Assembly: GCA_964616545.1 (NCBI GenBank)
Contig: CAZTUA010000053.1
Location: 1 to 64,000 of the forward strand
Source: JAQVEM01 sp964616545
Lineage (GTDB): Bacteria; Actinomycetota; Humimicrobiia; Humimicrobiales; Humimicrobiaceae
Direction: 5' to 3'
DNA length: 64,000 bases
Under the pieces are notes generated by a model, which worked only from the letters and a program-made list of their open reading frames with translations, was not told the DNA's origin and made no database searches. Each line of letters opens with the position of its first letter. Within the stretch, counting starts at the first letter, position 1. This document shows, piece by piece, positions 52,907 through 61,647 of the stretch. The position numbers were made by a program, and so were the translations under genes.

Positions 52907-53553
52907 GCGATATTTTTCAAATATTTTTCGGATCAATGATTGTCGCTTTTTCGGGCGCGCTTGTTCCGGGACCCATGCTGACCCTCGTAATAAGCAGCGT
53001 TGCCAGAAAAGGATTCTGGACTTCTTTTTTTATTGTGCTGGGGCATTCATTACTTGAGCTTGCAGTTGTAATATGCTTTATATTCGGGATACTTAAATTT
53101 CTGGATAATCCCCTTGCTGCAAAAATAATAGGTATTCTGGGAGGTATTTTCCTGCTGTACCTGGGGATTGATATCATAATATCAATTTTTAAGAATAAAT
53201 TTACCATAGACTTTAAGTCAACAATAAAAGAGAAAACAATAACAGGAAAATCAACTATTACGCTGATATTCAGGGGTATTCTTATAAGTCTTATGAATCC
53301 TTACTGGTTTATCTGGTGGATGAGTATTGGAGCGGCTTTTCTTTTAAAAAGCGTGGAATTTAATTTTACCGGTGTTACATCTTTTTATGTGGGGCATATA
53401 AGCGCCGACTTTATCTGGTATCTATTCATCGGGTTTCTCGTGAGTTCCGGCCGCAGATTTTTTAACCAGAAAATATACAATGGCATTTTAACAGCCTGCA
53501 GCATATTTTTATTTTACCTGGGGATAAAATTTATAATTGACGCTTTAATGTAA
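52903..53553 (+). CDS. LysE/RhtB family exporter
   Basis: A 216-residue membrane protein with six helices and the LysE pattern: VPGPMLTLVISSVARKGFW near the start and GILISLMNPYWFIWW in the middle. It would export amino acids or similar small molecules. It is translationally coupled to the FAH gene through ATGA (52903-52906). Confidence 0.88.
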   Translation: MSDIFQIFFGSMIVAFSGALVPGPMLTLVISSVARKGFWTSFFIVLGHSLLELAVVICFIFGILKFLDNPLAAKIIGILGGIFLLYLGIDIIISIFKNKFTIDFKSTIKEKTITGKSTITLIFRGILISLMNPYWFIWWMSIGAAFLLKSVEFNFTGVTSFYVGHISADFIWYLFIGFLVSSGRRFFNQKIYNGILTACSIFLFYLGIKFIIDALM

Positions 53554-53670
53554 AAAGCTTTCGGTTAAACTTAAGCTGCTGCCTGATTTTAGCAGCCATA
53601 TTCTTTTTATCCATTTTTTCTGATAAAATTTTTAAACTGCTTTCTGTTAAAAAAGTAAAAAGGAGTAATT

Positions 53671-54474
53671 ATTTTCATACCCGTATTAAAAACAAAAAAA
53701 ACTTTTTTTTTATACACATTAATAGCCTTACTTCTTTTATGCGCAATTACTTACGCTATTATTTCAATCATTCGCACAGACACCGGCAGCAATTACGGCC
53801 AGCTTGTTATCAATAAAAGTTCTTATTCCAGCCCCGGAATTATGAAAGACTTAAATAATCCCGGAAGAAGTATAATATCCCTGAATTTAAAATCTGGTAG
53901 TGGTAAAACTGATATCACCAGAGTAAATCTACTGCTTGATAAAACCCTGGATGAATCATGTGAAAAAATTTATCTCGGCCAAGAAGAATCCTCACTGGGT
54001 ATAGCAGGGTTTCAGGAATCAACATCAAGACCTGCTGTATATTCAGAAAGTTCCGCTGCTGAAGAAAGCCGGAACCTGAATCCAGACAATATGGAAACAC
54101 AGCTCCTTTTTTATATCAACAACATCAGAACCAGGAATGGTCTTTGTGCGCTGGGTTCAAACCAGACCCTTGTAAATATTGCAGATTCAAGATGCAGGGA
54201 TATGCTCAGCAGAAATTATTTTAACCACGTAACTCCTGAAGGTAAAAATATATTTAACATACTTCAAGAAAACAGGGTTATGTATGCCTCTGCAGGTGAA
54301 AACCTGTACGGGTGCTCTCCGCCGTCAGCTGGACCTGTGGAGGTTATAATAAGTACCTGGCTGGGCAGCGGCGGCCACAGAGAAAATTTATTTAACCCGC
54401 ATTATACCCGGGTGGGAATAAAGATAGTTGACGGAGAAAATAGAAGAGTGGTCACTGCGATATTTTTAAATTAA
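53671..54474 (+). CDS. Secreted CAP/SCP (PR-1-like) protein, start codon non-canonical or frame disrupted
   Basis: The frame is open from TAA at 53656-53658 and encodes, without any ATG, GTG or TTG before 53842, a classical signal or anchor sequence (KTKKTFFLYTLIALLLLCA) and then a CAP domain. AAGGAG at 53660-53665 sits 5 bp before ATT at 53671, so an ATT start, as in infC, is the simplest reading; a frameshift is the alternative. The CAP domain runs from about residue 142 to the end, with NHVTPEG, GENLYG and GHRENLFN conserved, and is about 125 residues long. The role of bacterial CAP proteins is mostly unknown. Confidence 0.7.
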   Translation: MFIPVLKTKKTFFLYTLIALLLLCAITYAIISIIRTDTGSNYGQLVINKSSYSSPGIMKDLNNPGRSIISLNLKSGSGKTDITRVNLLLDKTLDESCEKIYLGQEESSLGIAGFQESTSRPAVYSESSAAEESRNLNPDNMETQLLFYINNIRTRNGLCALGSNQTLVNIADSRCRDMLSRNYFNHVTPEGKNIFNILQENRVMYASAGENLYGCSPPSAGPVEVIISTWLGSGGHRENLFNPHYTRVGIKIVDGENRRVVTAIFLN

Positions 54475-54513
54475 TTTTTTATAGCTCTGATTAAATAAGT
54501 ACACATACAACTT

Positions 54514-54957
54514 CTATAGTTTGCTATCCTGCTTTTTTGATTCCTGAGACATTATAAGGAAGGCAATTAAAATTATTACTATGTTTGCTGGTATTTGAAA
54601 AAGCCACATCATATATATATTTCCGAAAGAAGTTAAATACCCCTGAGTAATATAGTGGAGAGGGACAAATATCACCGGCAGCCAGGCAAAAGAAAATATA
54701 AGAATTAACAAAAATTCCAGCCATCCCTGAGGAAATAATTTTGTAATATTTTTATATTTTAAAATTACTATCCAGGATGTAAAAATTATAACGGAAAAAA
54801 CTACTGCAATAGGAACCTGGATAGCAAGCTGGTTATACTGTATAAAGTAATGATAAACTCCAAAACCGAAGACAATTGAAGCTACATTTACTATTGCAAG
54901 AATAAAGCTGTGTAAAATTACTTTAAAAACTCTCATAAACTTCCGGGTTAATAGCAT
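54514..54957 (-). CDS. Hypothetical four-helix membrane protein
   Basis: A 147-residue protein with four hydrophobic segments (about 14-36, 44-66, 79-104 and 115-135), each preceded by basic residues. I see no recognised family motif. The start could be Met1 or Met8. It is convergent with the CAP protein gene. Function unknown. Confidence 0.5.
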   Translation of the reverse strand: MLLTRKFMRVFKVILHSFILAIVNVASIVFGFGVYHYFIQYNQLAIQVPIAVVFSVIIFTSWIVILKYKNITKLFPQGWLEFLLILIFSFAWLPVIFVPLHYITQGYLTSFGNIYMMWLFQIPANIVIILIAFLIMSQESKKQDSKL

Positions 54958-55221
54958 TTCAGCTGTATTTTAATAAGTAATTATATTCCATTTAAATCCA
55001 AATACCAATTAGTAATTGTATTCAGTTGCACGTACCGTATAATATGTATATGAATTGCTGCACAATCAAAAGCAAAGGGTTTCAGGTTTACATCAGGAAT
55101 ATAAAATCCAGATTTATAAATGTTTTCGTTTTATTTTTTTTGTGAATAATTTATAATTTGTTTTGTTTTACTAAAATTATAATCACTTTTTGCTATTGTA
55201 AATTCAAATTTACTATAATTT

Positions 55222-56859
55222 ATGTATTATAAATTAGTTATAGAAGTACTGGGTGGATTAGCACTTTTTATTTTTGGCATTAATAGACTCAGTAGCAGTC
55301 TTCAGAAAGTTACTTCCAACAAATTAAAATCAGTCATAAATACACTTACAAAAAGATCCTGGACAACAGTTCTTGTAGGTATGTTTACAACCATGCTTAT
55401 ACAGAGCAGCAGCGCCACCTCAGTAATGACTGTTGGTTTTGTAAATGCAGGGCTGATAACCTTAAGACACGCAATTGGAATAATAATGGGCGCAAATATC
55501 GGTACTACAGTAACTGCTCAAATAGTATCCTTTAAAATAGATATACTTGCATTCCCACTGATAATCATAGGGTTCCTTATTCACTTTTTAAGCAAGAGAA
55601 GAAGAATTAAAAATATTGGAATGACAATAATCGGGCTGGGAATTTTATTTCTTGGTATGACCGTCATGAAATCAGCGCTTGAGCCTTTAAGGGATAACGA
55701 GGGTTTTAAAAGCTTCCTTTTGCTTTTCAGCAAAAATCCATTTCTTGGTATTTTAGCAGGGCTTTTTTTAACCACCCTGCTGCAAAGCAGTTCGGCTACA
55801 ATCGGGCTTCTAATAGCCCTTGCAGCCCAGGGCCTTATTCCCATTGAAGCTGCAATACCAATTCTTATAGGAGATAATATCGGTACCTGTTCTACTGCAT
55901 TAATATCAAGCATAGGAACAACTGTTACGGCCAAAAGAACTGCCTTCTCTCATCTTATGTTTAATATCTTTGGTACAATAATCTTTGTCACTCTTTTATA
56001 CGGCTTCAAACTGCAGCCTGCAATTGTAAGATTAACGGGTACAAGCGTACCTCACCAGATTGCCAATATTCATACCTCCTTTAACATACTCACTACCATA
56101 ATACTTTTCCCGATGATTGGTTTATTTGAGAAAGTTGTCTTAAAATTAATTCCCGGCAAAGATATTACGGTGCACAAGAATGCTTTACATCTGGACGGCA
56201 GATTAATCAGCACTCCCGCATTATCACTTGAACAGACAAACAAGGAATTATTAAGAATAACCAAAATTGACAAGACAATGCTTAACCTTGCATTTGAGCG
56301 ATTACAGAATAAGGAAGTTTTAATTGAAAAAAAATTACTTGATAGAGAAGCTGCCGTTGACAGTATTACGGAGGATATAATAAGGTATCTTACCAAAATA
56401 TCTCAAAAGTCCCTTGGCTTAAGGCTATCAAATAAACTTACAAACCTGCTTCATGTTGCCTATGATGCAGAAAGAGCCGGAGACCATGCAGAAAGCATAC
56501 TCTATCTTATACTTGTAAAAGACGAAAATAATATTTCTTTCAGCAAAGCTGCCCTTGAACAACTTGAGCTGGCACATAATAAGGTTGACCATCTTTACGA
56601 CATACTTATATCAGGAATGGAAAACAACAACTTAAAAAAGCTCAAACAGTGTGAGAAAATTGAATCCGAAATAGACCTCCTTGTTAAAGAAACCCGAACC
56701 GACCATTTGAAGAGGCTTCAGAACGGTGACTGCGTTCCGCTTTCTGGAGTAGTTTTTTCAGATATCATTATGCATCTTGAAAGAATAGGAGATCTGCTTT
56801 ACGGTATATCAAGAAATCTCCTGAATATTAAAGAATACAAGATAGGCCAGAATAGATGA
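55222..56859 (+). CDS. Na/Pi-cotransporter with C-terminal PhoU-like domain
   Basis: A 545-residue NptA-type transporter: two inverted repeats each with the signature QSSSAT (61-66 and 188-193), followed by GANIGTTVTA and GDNIGTCSTA. The C-terminal 200 residues (about 340-545) are a helical PhoU-like domain with HLERIGDLLYG. It should import phosphate with sodium. The next gene (phoU) overlaps by ATGA, so the pair is coupled. The upstream 264 bp are AT-rich; a putative promoter is not clear. Confidence 0.92.
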   Translation: MYYKLVIEVLGGLALFIFGINRLSSSLQKVTSNKLKSVINTLTKRSWTTVLVGMFTTMLIQSSSATSVMTVGFVNAGLITLRHAIGIIMGANIGTTVTAQIVSFKIDILAFPLIIIGFLIHFLSKRRRIKNIGMTIIGLGILFLGMTVMKSALEPLRDNEGFKSFLLLFSKNPFLGILAGLFLTTLLQSSSATIGLLIALAAQGLIPIEAAIPILIGDNIGTCSTALISSIGTTVTAKRTAFSHLMFNIFGTIIFVTLLYGFKLQPAIVRLTGTSVPHQIANIHTSFNILTTIILFPMIGLFEKVVLKLIPGKDITVHKNALHLDGRLISTPALSLEQTNKELLRITKIDKTMLNLAFERLQNKEVLIEKKLLDREAAVDSITEDIIRYLTKISQKSLGLRLSNKLTNLLHVAYDAERAGDHAESILYLILVKDENNISFSKAALEQLELAHNKVDHLYDILISGMENNNLKKLKQCEKIESEIDLLVKETRTDHLKRLQNGDCVPLSGVVFSDIIMHLERIGDLLYGISRNLLNIKEYKIGQNR

Positions 56860-57527
56860 GAAAAGCATTCTACGATAAGATTGATGAAATTTCAAAAGAT
56901 GTTTTATCGATGAGTACGCTTGTGCAGGAGGCGGTATCAAATGCAGTAAGAGCCCTGCTTGAGGCAGATACTGATACGGCACAAAAAGTAATAGACAATG
57001 ACCAAAAAATAAATGATTATGAAATTTTAATTGAAGAAAAATGCGTAGTGCTTCAGGCAGAGCATCAGCCGGTTGCGGCAGACCTGAGATATCTGCATTC
57101 CATAAGCAATATAATAATACATCTTGAGAGAATCGGTGACCTTTCCGTTAATATTGCCCGAATTGCTAAAAATCTTTCCGGATTAACAATACAATACCTG
57201 GATGCAGAAATGAAAAAACTTCTGCTGGAAATGTTTAACCTTGTAAAGCCCGTGCTTGATAAAGCTATTTCTGCTTTTAAAGAAAATGACCTCAAACTGG
57301 CTTCTGGAATTGATAAGATAGACAATGCCGTAGACGATATTCAAAAAACTATTATTAAGAAATTATACTGCTCCGTATTTAACAAAAAAGATAATATAAA
57401 AATTATTGCAGACCTGTCTCTTGTGGCAAGATATCTTGAAAGAATTGGAGATCACTCCGTAAGTATCGGGGAAAGAGTTCAATATTACCAGACTGGCGAC
57501 TACAGCGTCTTTCACAGTGACGCTTAG
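56856..57527 (+). CDS. phoU: PhoU-family phosphate regulatory protein
   Basis: A 223-residue PhoU of normal length with two helical repeats, each ending in the ERIGD motif (IHLERIGDLSVN near 85-96 and RYLERIGDHSVS near 192-203). PhoU restrains phosphate uptake and signalling; here it is paired with a Na/Pi symporter rather than the Pst ABC system. It starts within the last codon of the transporter gene. Confidence 0.93.
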   Translation: MRKAFYDKIDEISKDVLSMSTLVQEAVSNAVRALLEADTDTAQKVIDNDQKINDYEILIEEKCVVLQAEHQPVAADLRYLHSISNIIIHLERIGDLSVNIARIAKNLSGLTIQYLDAEMKKLLLEMFNLVKPVLDKAISAFKENDLKLASGIDKIDNAVDDIQKTIIKKLYCSVFNKKDNIKIIADLSLVARYLERIGDHSVSIGERVQYYQTGDYSVFHSDA

Positions 57528-57559
57528 AAATTTTTACAGAAACTTCTAAAATATTATAC

Positions 57560-58453
57560 TCAAAAACATTCACCATCCCTTAATCTGCAGAACTCACTTT
57601 CATATTCAACTTCTATTGTAGAATGTTCAAGCCCGAGGGGGTTTATAATTTCTCTTACTTTTCTTTTTATGCCGTTTATCTCTTCTGCGGCTGTACCATC
57701 TTTTATTACGATATGGGTGGACAGTACATTATTTAAGCTGTCCATAGACCAGACATGTGTGTGGTGTATACTTACAACATTTTCTATTTTTAGAATTTCT
57801 TCTTCAATTTTTTTTATACTTATCCCTTCCGGTACCGCCTGCAGAAAGACAGAAAAAGTCTTTTTTAAATTAATAATCACCCTGTATAAAATATAAATTG
57901 TAATCAATATTGATAATACCGGGTCCAGTATTGGAATGCTTTTGAAAATCATTATGATGCTTATAATAAGAATCGCCGCCCAGCCCAGAACGTCTTCAAA
58001 AAGATGCAGAGCTACGATTTTTTCATTTAATGATTTTCCCCGTCTGACTCTTAACGCAGCAACCCCATTTACTATAATACCGACTATCGCAAAAAGCACC
58101 ATTCCTTTTGCATCCGGCTGCTCTGGATTGAACAGCCTGGGTACAGCTTTTGATAATATGTAAACTGAACCTGTAATTAATATCAAACTGTTTATCAGTG
58201 CTGCAAACAAAGAATATCTCCTGTAACCATAAGAATATTTCTCATCCTTTTTCTTCCCTGAATATTTTTCCAGAATCCACGATAATCCCAGGGAGAAACT
58301 GTCTCCCAGGTCATGCAGAGCATCGGATATAATAGCCATGCTGTTAGTCCAGAGTCCACCTACAATTTCAAAAATAACAAACCCGAGGTTTAAAAAGAAT
58401 GCTAATTTTATATTTTTGATATTTTCCTGCTTATTACTATTAATATGCACCAT
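57560..58453 (-). CDS. Cation diffusion facilitator (CzcD/ZitB-like zinc exporter)
   Basis: A 297-residue CDF transporter with six helices and a C-terminal metal-binding domain (about 205-297). The transport-site residues are His47 and Asp51 (HDLGD) and His150 and Asp154 (HLFED). His-rich HHTH lies in the cytoplasmic domain. It should export zinc or a related divalent metal in exchange for protons. Monocistronic, convergent with phoU. Confidence 0.92.
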   Translation of the reverse strand: MVHINSNKQENIKNIKLAFFLNLGFVIFEIVGGLWTNSMAIISDALHDLGDSFSLGLSWILEKYSGKKKDEKYSYGYRRYSLFAALINSLILITGSVYILSKAVPRLFNPEQPDAKGMVLFAIVGIIVNGVAALRVRRGKSLNEKIVALHLFEDVLGWAAILIISIIMIFKSIPILDPVLSILITIYILYRVIINLKKTFSVFLQAVPEGISIKKIEEEILKIENVVSIHHTHVWSMDSLNNVLSTHIVIKDGTAAEEINGIKRKVREIINPLGLEHSTIEVEYESEFCRLRDGECF

Positions 58454-58550
58454 TATATTCTTATTTATTTTTTAATTTTTTATATATAAATTCAAAATAT
58501 GTCTATTCTTAATCCTGGAAGTATCCTATAAATGCATATATTTATACCTT

Positions 58551-58967
58551 TTAAAGGAGCCTTTTTTCTCCCTTAATTTCTTTAATATCCGTAATATCCT
58601 GGGTAACTTCCAGGCATCCTCTGTAATTATCCCTGTTGTCATAAATCGGGAAATACCTGATATAAACAAAGCGGTTATCCAGGTTAATCCAGAATTCAGC
58701 CACTTCTCTTTTTTTTGCCCTGAAATCATCAAGTATTTTCTGTACTTTATCAATGCTTTTTTTGGGATGGCAATTCTGAACTTTTAAACCAATTACAGAA
58801 GTTGACCTTTTAAATATCCTGCTTTCCGGTTTATTAAAATACCTTACTTCGTCATTCTCTCCAACAAATGTTATATCAACCGGTATTGTTTCCAGTATAA
58901 GTCCAGCCTCTTCAGCGTTTATCTTCCCTGTTTTAAATTCCAGAATCTTTTCGCTGCCCTTATTCAT
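58551..58967 (-). CDS. PAS-domain protein (DUF438 C-terminal type)
   Basis: A 138-residue protein consisting mostly of one PAS domain of the kind found at the end of DUF438 proteins: ETIPVDITFVGENDEVRYFNK, then NCHPKKSIDKVQKIL and RYFPIYDNRDNYRGCLEVTQD. The DUF438 N-terminal region is missing, so it is a free-standing sensor domain. GGAGG lies 6 bp before the ATG. The ligand is unknown. Confidence 0.85.
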   Translation of the reverse strand: MNKGSEKILEFKTGKINAEEAGLILETIPVDITFVGENDEVRYFNKPESRIFKRSTSVIGLKVQNCHPKKSIDKVQKILDDFRAKKREVAEFWINLDNRFVYIRYFPIYDNRDNYRGCLEVTQDITDIKEIKGEKRLL

Positions 58968-59262
58968 AATATACCTCCTGTAATTTATAAGTTTTTTAAA
59001 AAATTCCTCCCTGAATTATTCTTCCTTAAAATCCTTCGCTTTCGATTGGCGGATTTTATTTTAAGCACATAACTTAAATATATAATCCTTTTTTAAAAAA
59101 ATAAACAAAATTTATAATCATTTATCATCGCTATTTTATAAATTAATATATATTTTAATTAATTATAATACTAATATATACATTACTATATATATCTTTT
59201 TATTACATCTTGTATCAATATATTTAATAATTAATTTAAATTAAAAATTTTATAAATTTCTA
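58968..59262. other. AT-rich intergenic stretch before the structured RNA
   Basis: About 295 bp without a gene, very AT-rich after 59070. It includes a hairpin AAAATCC (59028-59034) / GGATTTT (59051-59057) upstream of the PAS gene, which could belong to the 5' leader of that gene. No further feature is seen. Confidence 0.4.
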
Positions 59263-59291
59263 TTGACATTTGTTTTTATATAGTGTATTTT
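59263..59291 (+). promoter_or_regulatory. Consensus promoter for the RNA upstream of the c-di-GMP gene
   Basis: TTGACA (59263-59268) and TATTTT (59286-59291) with exactly 17 bp between them. Transcription would start near 59298, over 200 bp before the next gene. Confidence 0.65.
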
Positions 59292-59297
59292 AAACCC

Positions 59298-59416
59298 GTT
59301 AAATTCTTTTAGTTGTGAATGTAAAAAAATTAGATGCTATGAAGTTTTCCTTAAATTTGGACGCTTGAGGGAAATGGAGCAAATAGCGTAACCGGCTAAT
59401 TTAGCCGGTTTTTTTT
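59298..59416 (+). ncRNA. Candidate structured leader RNA or small RNA with intrinsic terminator
   Basis: The predicted transcript is about 120 bases. It has a 7-bp stem (59334-59340 with 59383-59389) enclosing a shorter one (TTTCC 59346-59350 with GGAAA 59370-59374), then a terminator. It is too short and has no ribosome site for a protein. Two readings fit: a riboswitch-like attenuator for the c-di-GMP gene 93 bp downstream, or an independent small RNA. I do not recognise a known riboswitch family. Confidence 0.5.
59390..59416 (+). terminator. Intrinsic terminator
   Basis: AACCGGCTA and TAGCCGGTT form a 9-bp stem with a 3-base loop, followed by a run of six T after the stem (59411-59416). 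It is the strongest terminator in the window. Confidence 0.88.
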
Positions 59417-59508
59417 ATTTCATATAAGAATAAATGACCGGCAAATTGATAAGATAATCTTAAAATATAATAGAGATATAATTATCATTTTATAGCAGGT
59501 TATTTAAA

Positions 59509-61587
59509 ATGTTCTGGCAAAATATAAACTTTTTTATTCCTCTTATTTCTGTAGTTGCTCTGGCTGTCCTTGGCACCTTTTATATATGGATATACAGAAA
59601 AGGAGTCCAGGATATTGCAGGTATCGGGATAATGGTTCTTTCTATTATCTGGATAATGGCATATATACTCCAGCAGAGTATAGCACCAGATCATTTAAAA
59701 GTGCTTTTTGATAAGATTCAATACACCGGTGTCTTTCTTTTACCGGTTGGACTATTCCTTATTGCAGCCGGCTACAGCAATTGCAAAAAAATCTTTAAAC
59801 CAAAATATATCCTTCTTATCAGTGCATTTCCTGTTATTGCCATCTTTCTTGCCTTTACGAATGAAATCCACAGGCTTGTCTGGGCTAATGCAAGTCTTGT
59901 TTTATTCGATTCTTTTAGTCTTGTAGTTAAAGAATATAATACCCTGTATTTTATTTCGGTTCTGTATTCAAGTATCCTGACACTTGCCGGTATAACAATA
60001 ATAATTACAGACATCGTAAAATCATACAGGAAACCTGACGGACAGAGCCGCTGGAAAAAATTTCTTCTTATTCCATATGTATCCATCTCCTGGCTAATAA
60101 TACTGGCAAAATATCTTGGCTTTAATCCCTTCCCCTACGTAGAGGAGACACCCATAGTAACTGTAATTTTCACTCTTGCAATCATTGCAGTACTAAATAA
60201 AACACGGATAAGAGAGATAATGCCTGTTGCCTTTGAAACTATTTTTGAAAATATGGATGACGGTCTTATACTTGTTGACGGAAAAGAAAATGTTTTAAAA
60301 CTGAACCCGGCCTCCCTGAAAATATTTAAAACTCAATTCAATGAGATAGCCGGTAAACCAGTCAACCATCTATTAACAGACCAGGGTGAAAATACAGATA
60401 TTTTCCTGGGGAATAAAGATTTAAAAATAGGAAATAATGGAAGTCAGTGCTTTTACAATACAAAGCAGACAGAGATGAAAAGTGATAAAGGAAAACCCCT
60501 CGGCAAAGTAATAGTATTAAGAGATATAACAGAAATAAGAAAAGCAGAAGAGGATATAAAATACCTCAGTTTTTACGATAAATTAACCGGTGTTTACAAC
60601 CGGGCATTCTTTGATATTGAACTAAAAAGACTTAATGCCAGCCGCCAGATGCCGTTAAGTCTGGTAATAGGAGACGTAAACGGATTAAAATTAACTAATG
60701 ATGCTTTCGGGCATGCATATGGAGATGAGCTTCTTAAAAAAATTGCGGATATACTTAAATCATGTTTCAGAAAAGAAGATATCATAGCCAGGTGGGGTGG
60801 AGATGAATTTAGTATTTTAATGCCCAATACATCTTATTCGGCTACCATGCAGATTGTGAACCGGGTTCATAAAAAATGCAAAGAATTAAGCACGGATACT
60901 ATGGTGATAAGTATATCAACAGGGATTGCAACCAAAGAAAGAACCCGCGGGAGCACGGATGTATTATTAAAAGAAGCAGAAGACAGAATGTACAAACACA
61001 AGCTTATGGAGAATCAGAGTATCCGCAGCTCTATAATAGCTTCACTTGGAAAAGCTCTTGAAGAAAAAGATTATGAAACAGAAGAGCATACCAGAAGAAT
61101 GAAAAAATATAGTTTACTCTTTGGCCAGTTGCTTAAACTCCAGGATTCCAGGCTGGATGAATTGAGCCTTCTGTCTAAGTTACATGATATTGGAAAAATA
61201 GGCATACCCGATAATATTATTTTAAAACCAGGAAAACTTAATAAAAATGAGTGGAAAATTATGAGCAAGCATTCAGAAATCGGTTACAGAATAGCACTGT
61301 CCACTCCAGATCTCGCTCACATAGCAAAGTCTATTCTTCATCATCACGAAAGGTGGGATGGAAGTGGTTATCCTTACGGCCTGTCTGAATTTGAAATCCC
61401 GATAGCTTCAAGAATAATATCTATTATTGACGCATACGATGCCATGGTAAATGACAGACCCTATAGAAAAGCTATGACAAGAGAAGCCGCCATAGAAGAA
61501 TTAAATAAATGCAGGGGCACACAATTTGATCCTGCTCTTGTAGATGTTTTTATGAATAAATTACTCTTAAAAGAATGCGTAAGCTGA
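59509..61587 (+). CDS. 7TM-PAS-GGDEF-HD-GYP cyclic-di-GMP sensor protein
   Basis: A 692-residue protein. N-terminal seven-helix region like that of 7TM histidine kinases (1-230), PAS (about 243-345), diguanylate cyclase (about 350-505) and HD-GYP phosphodiesterase (about 510-690). The cyclase has an intact GGDEF (430-434) and an inhibitory RxxD site (421-424). The HD-GYP part has HDIGKIGIP (559-567), HHHE (611-614) and DGSGYP (617-622), so both making and breaking of c-di-GMP are possible. It is likely the signal source for surface behaviour. The next gene downstream encodes a PKD surface protein. Confidence 0.93.
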   Translation: MFWQNINFFIPLISVVALAVLGTFYIWIYRKGVQDIAGIGIMVLSIIWIMAYILQQSIAPDHLKVLFDKIQYTGVFLLPVGLFLIAAGYSNCKKIFKPKYILLISAFPVIAIFLAFTNEIHRLVWANASLVLFDSFSLVVKEYNTLYFISVLYSSILTLAGITIIITDIVKSYRKPDGQSRWKKFLLIPYVSISWLIILAKYLGFNPFPYVEETPIVTVIFTLAIIAVLNKTRIREIMPVAFETIFENMDDGLILVDGKENVLKLNPASLKIFKTQFNEIAGKPVNHLLTDQGENTDIFLGNKDLKIGNNGSQCFYNTKQTEMKSDKGKPLGKVIVLRDITEIRKAEEDIKYLSFYDKLTGVYNRAFFDIELKRLNASRQMPLSLVIGDVNGLKLTNDAFGHAYGDELLKKIADILKSCFRKEDIIARWGGDEFSILMPNTSYSATMQIVNRVHKKCKELSTDTMVISISTGIATKERTRGSTDVLLKEAEDRMYKHKLMENQSIRSSIIASLGKALEEKDYETEEHTRRMKKYSLLFGQLLKLQDSRLDELSLLSKLHDIGKIGIPDNIILKPGKLNKNEWKIMSKHSEIGYRIALSTPDLAHIAKSILHHHERWDGSGYPYGLSEFEIPIASRIISIIDAYDAMVNDRPYRKAMTREAAIEELNKCRGTQFDPALVDVFMNKLLLKECVS

Positions 61588-61647
61588 TTGATTTTATATT
61601 ATATATTCTGAGTCGATATTTTTTAGTTAGAAGAAGGTTAAATCATT

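Noticed and set aside
59028..59057. Hairpin AAAATCC/GGATTTT as a terminator or riboswitch
   Set aside because: Short stem, no T run in either direction. It may only be part of the PAS gene leader.
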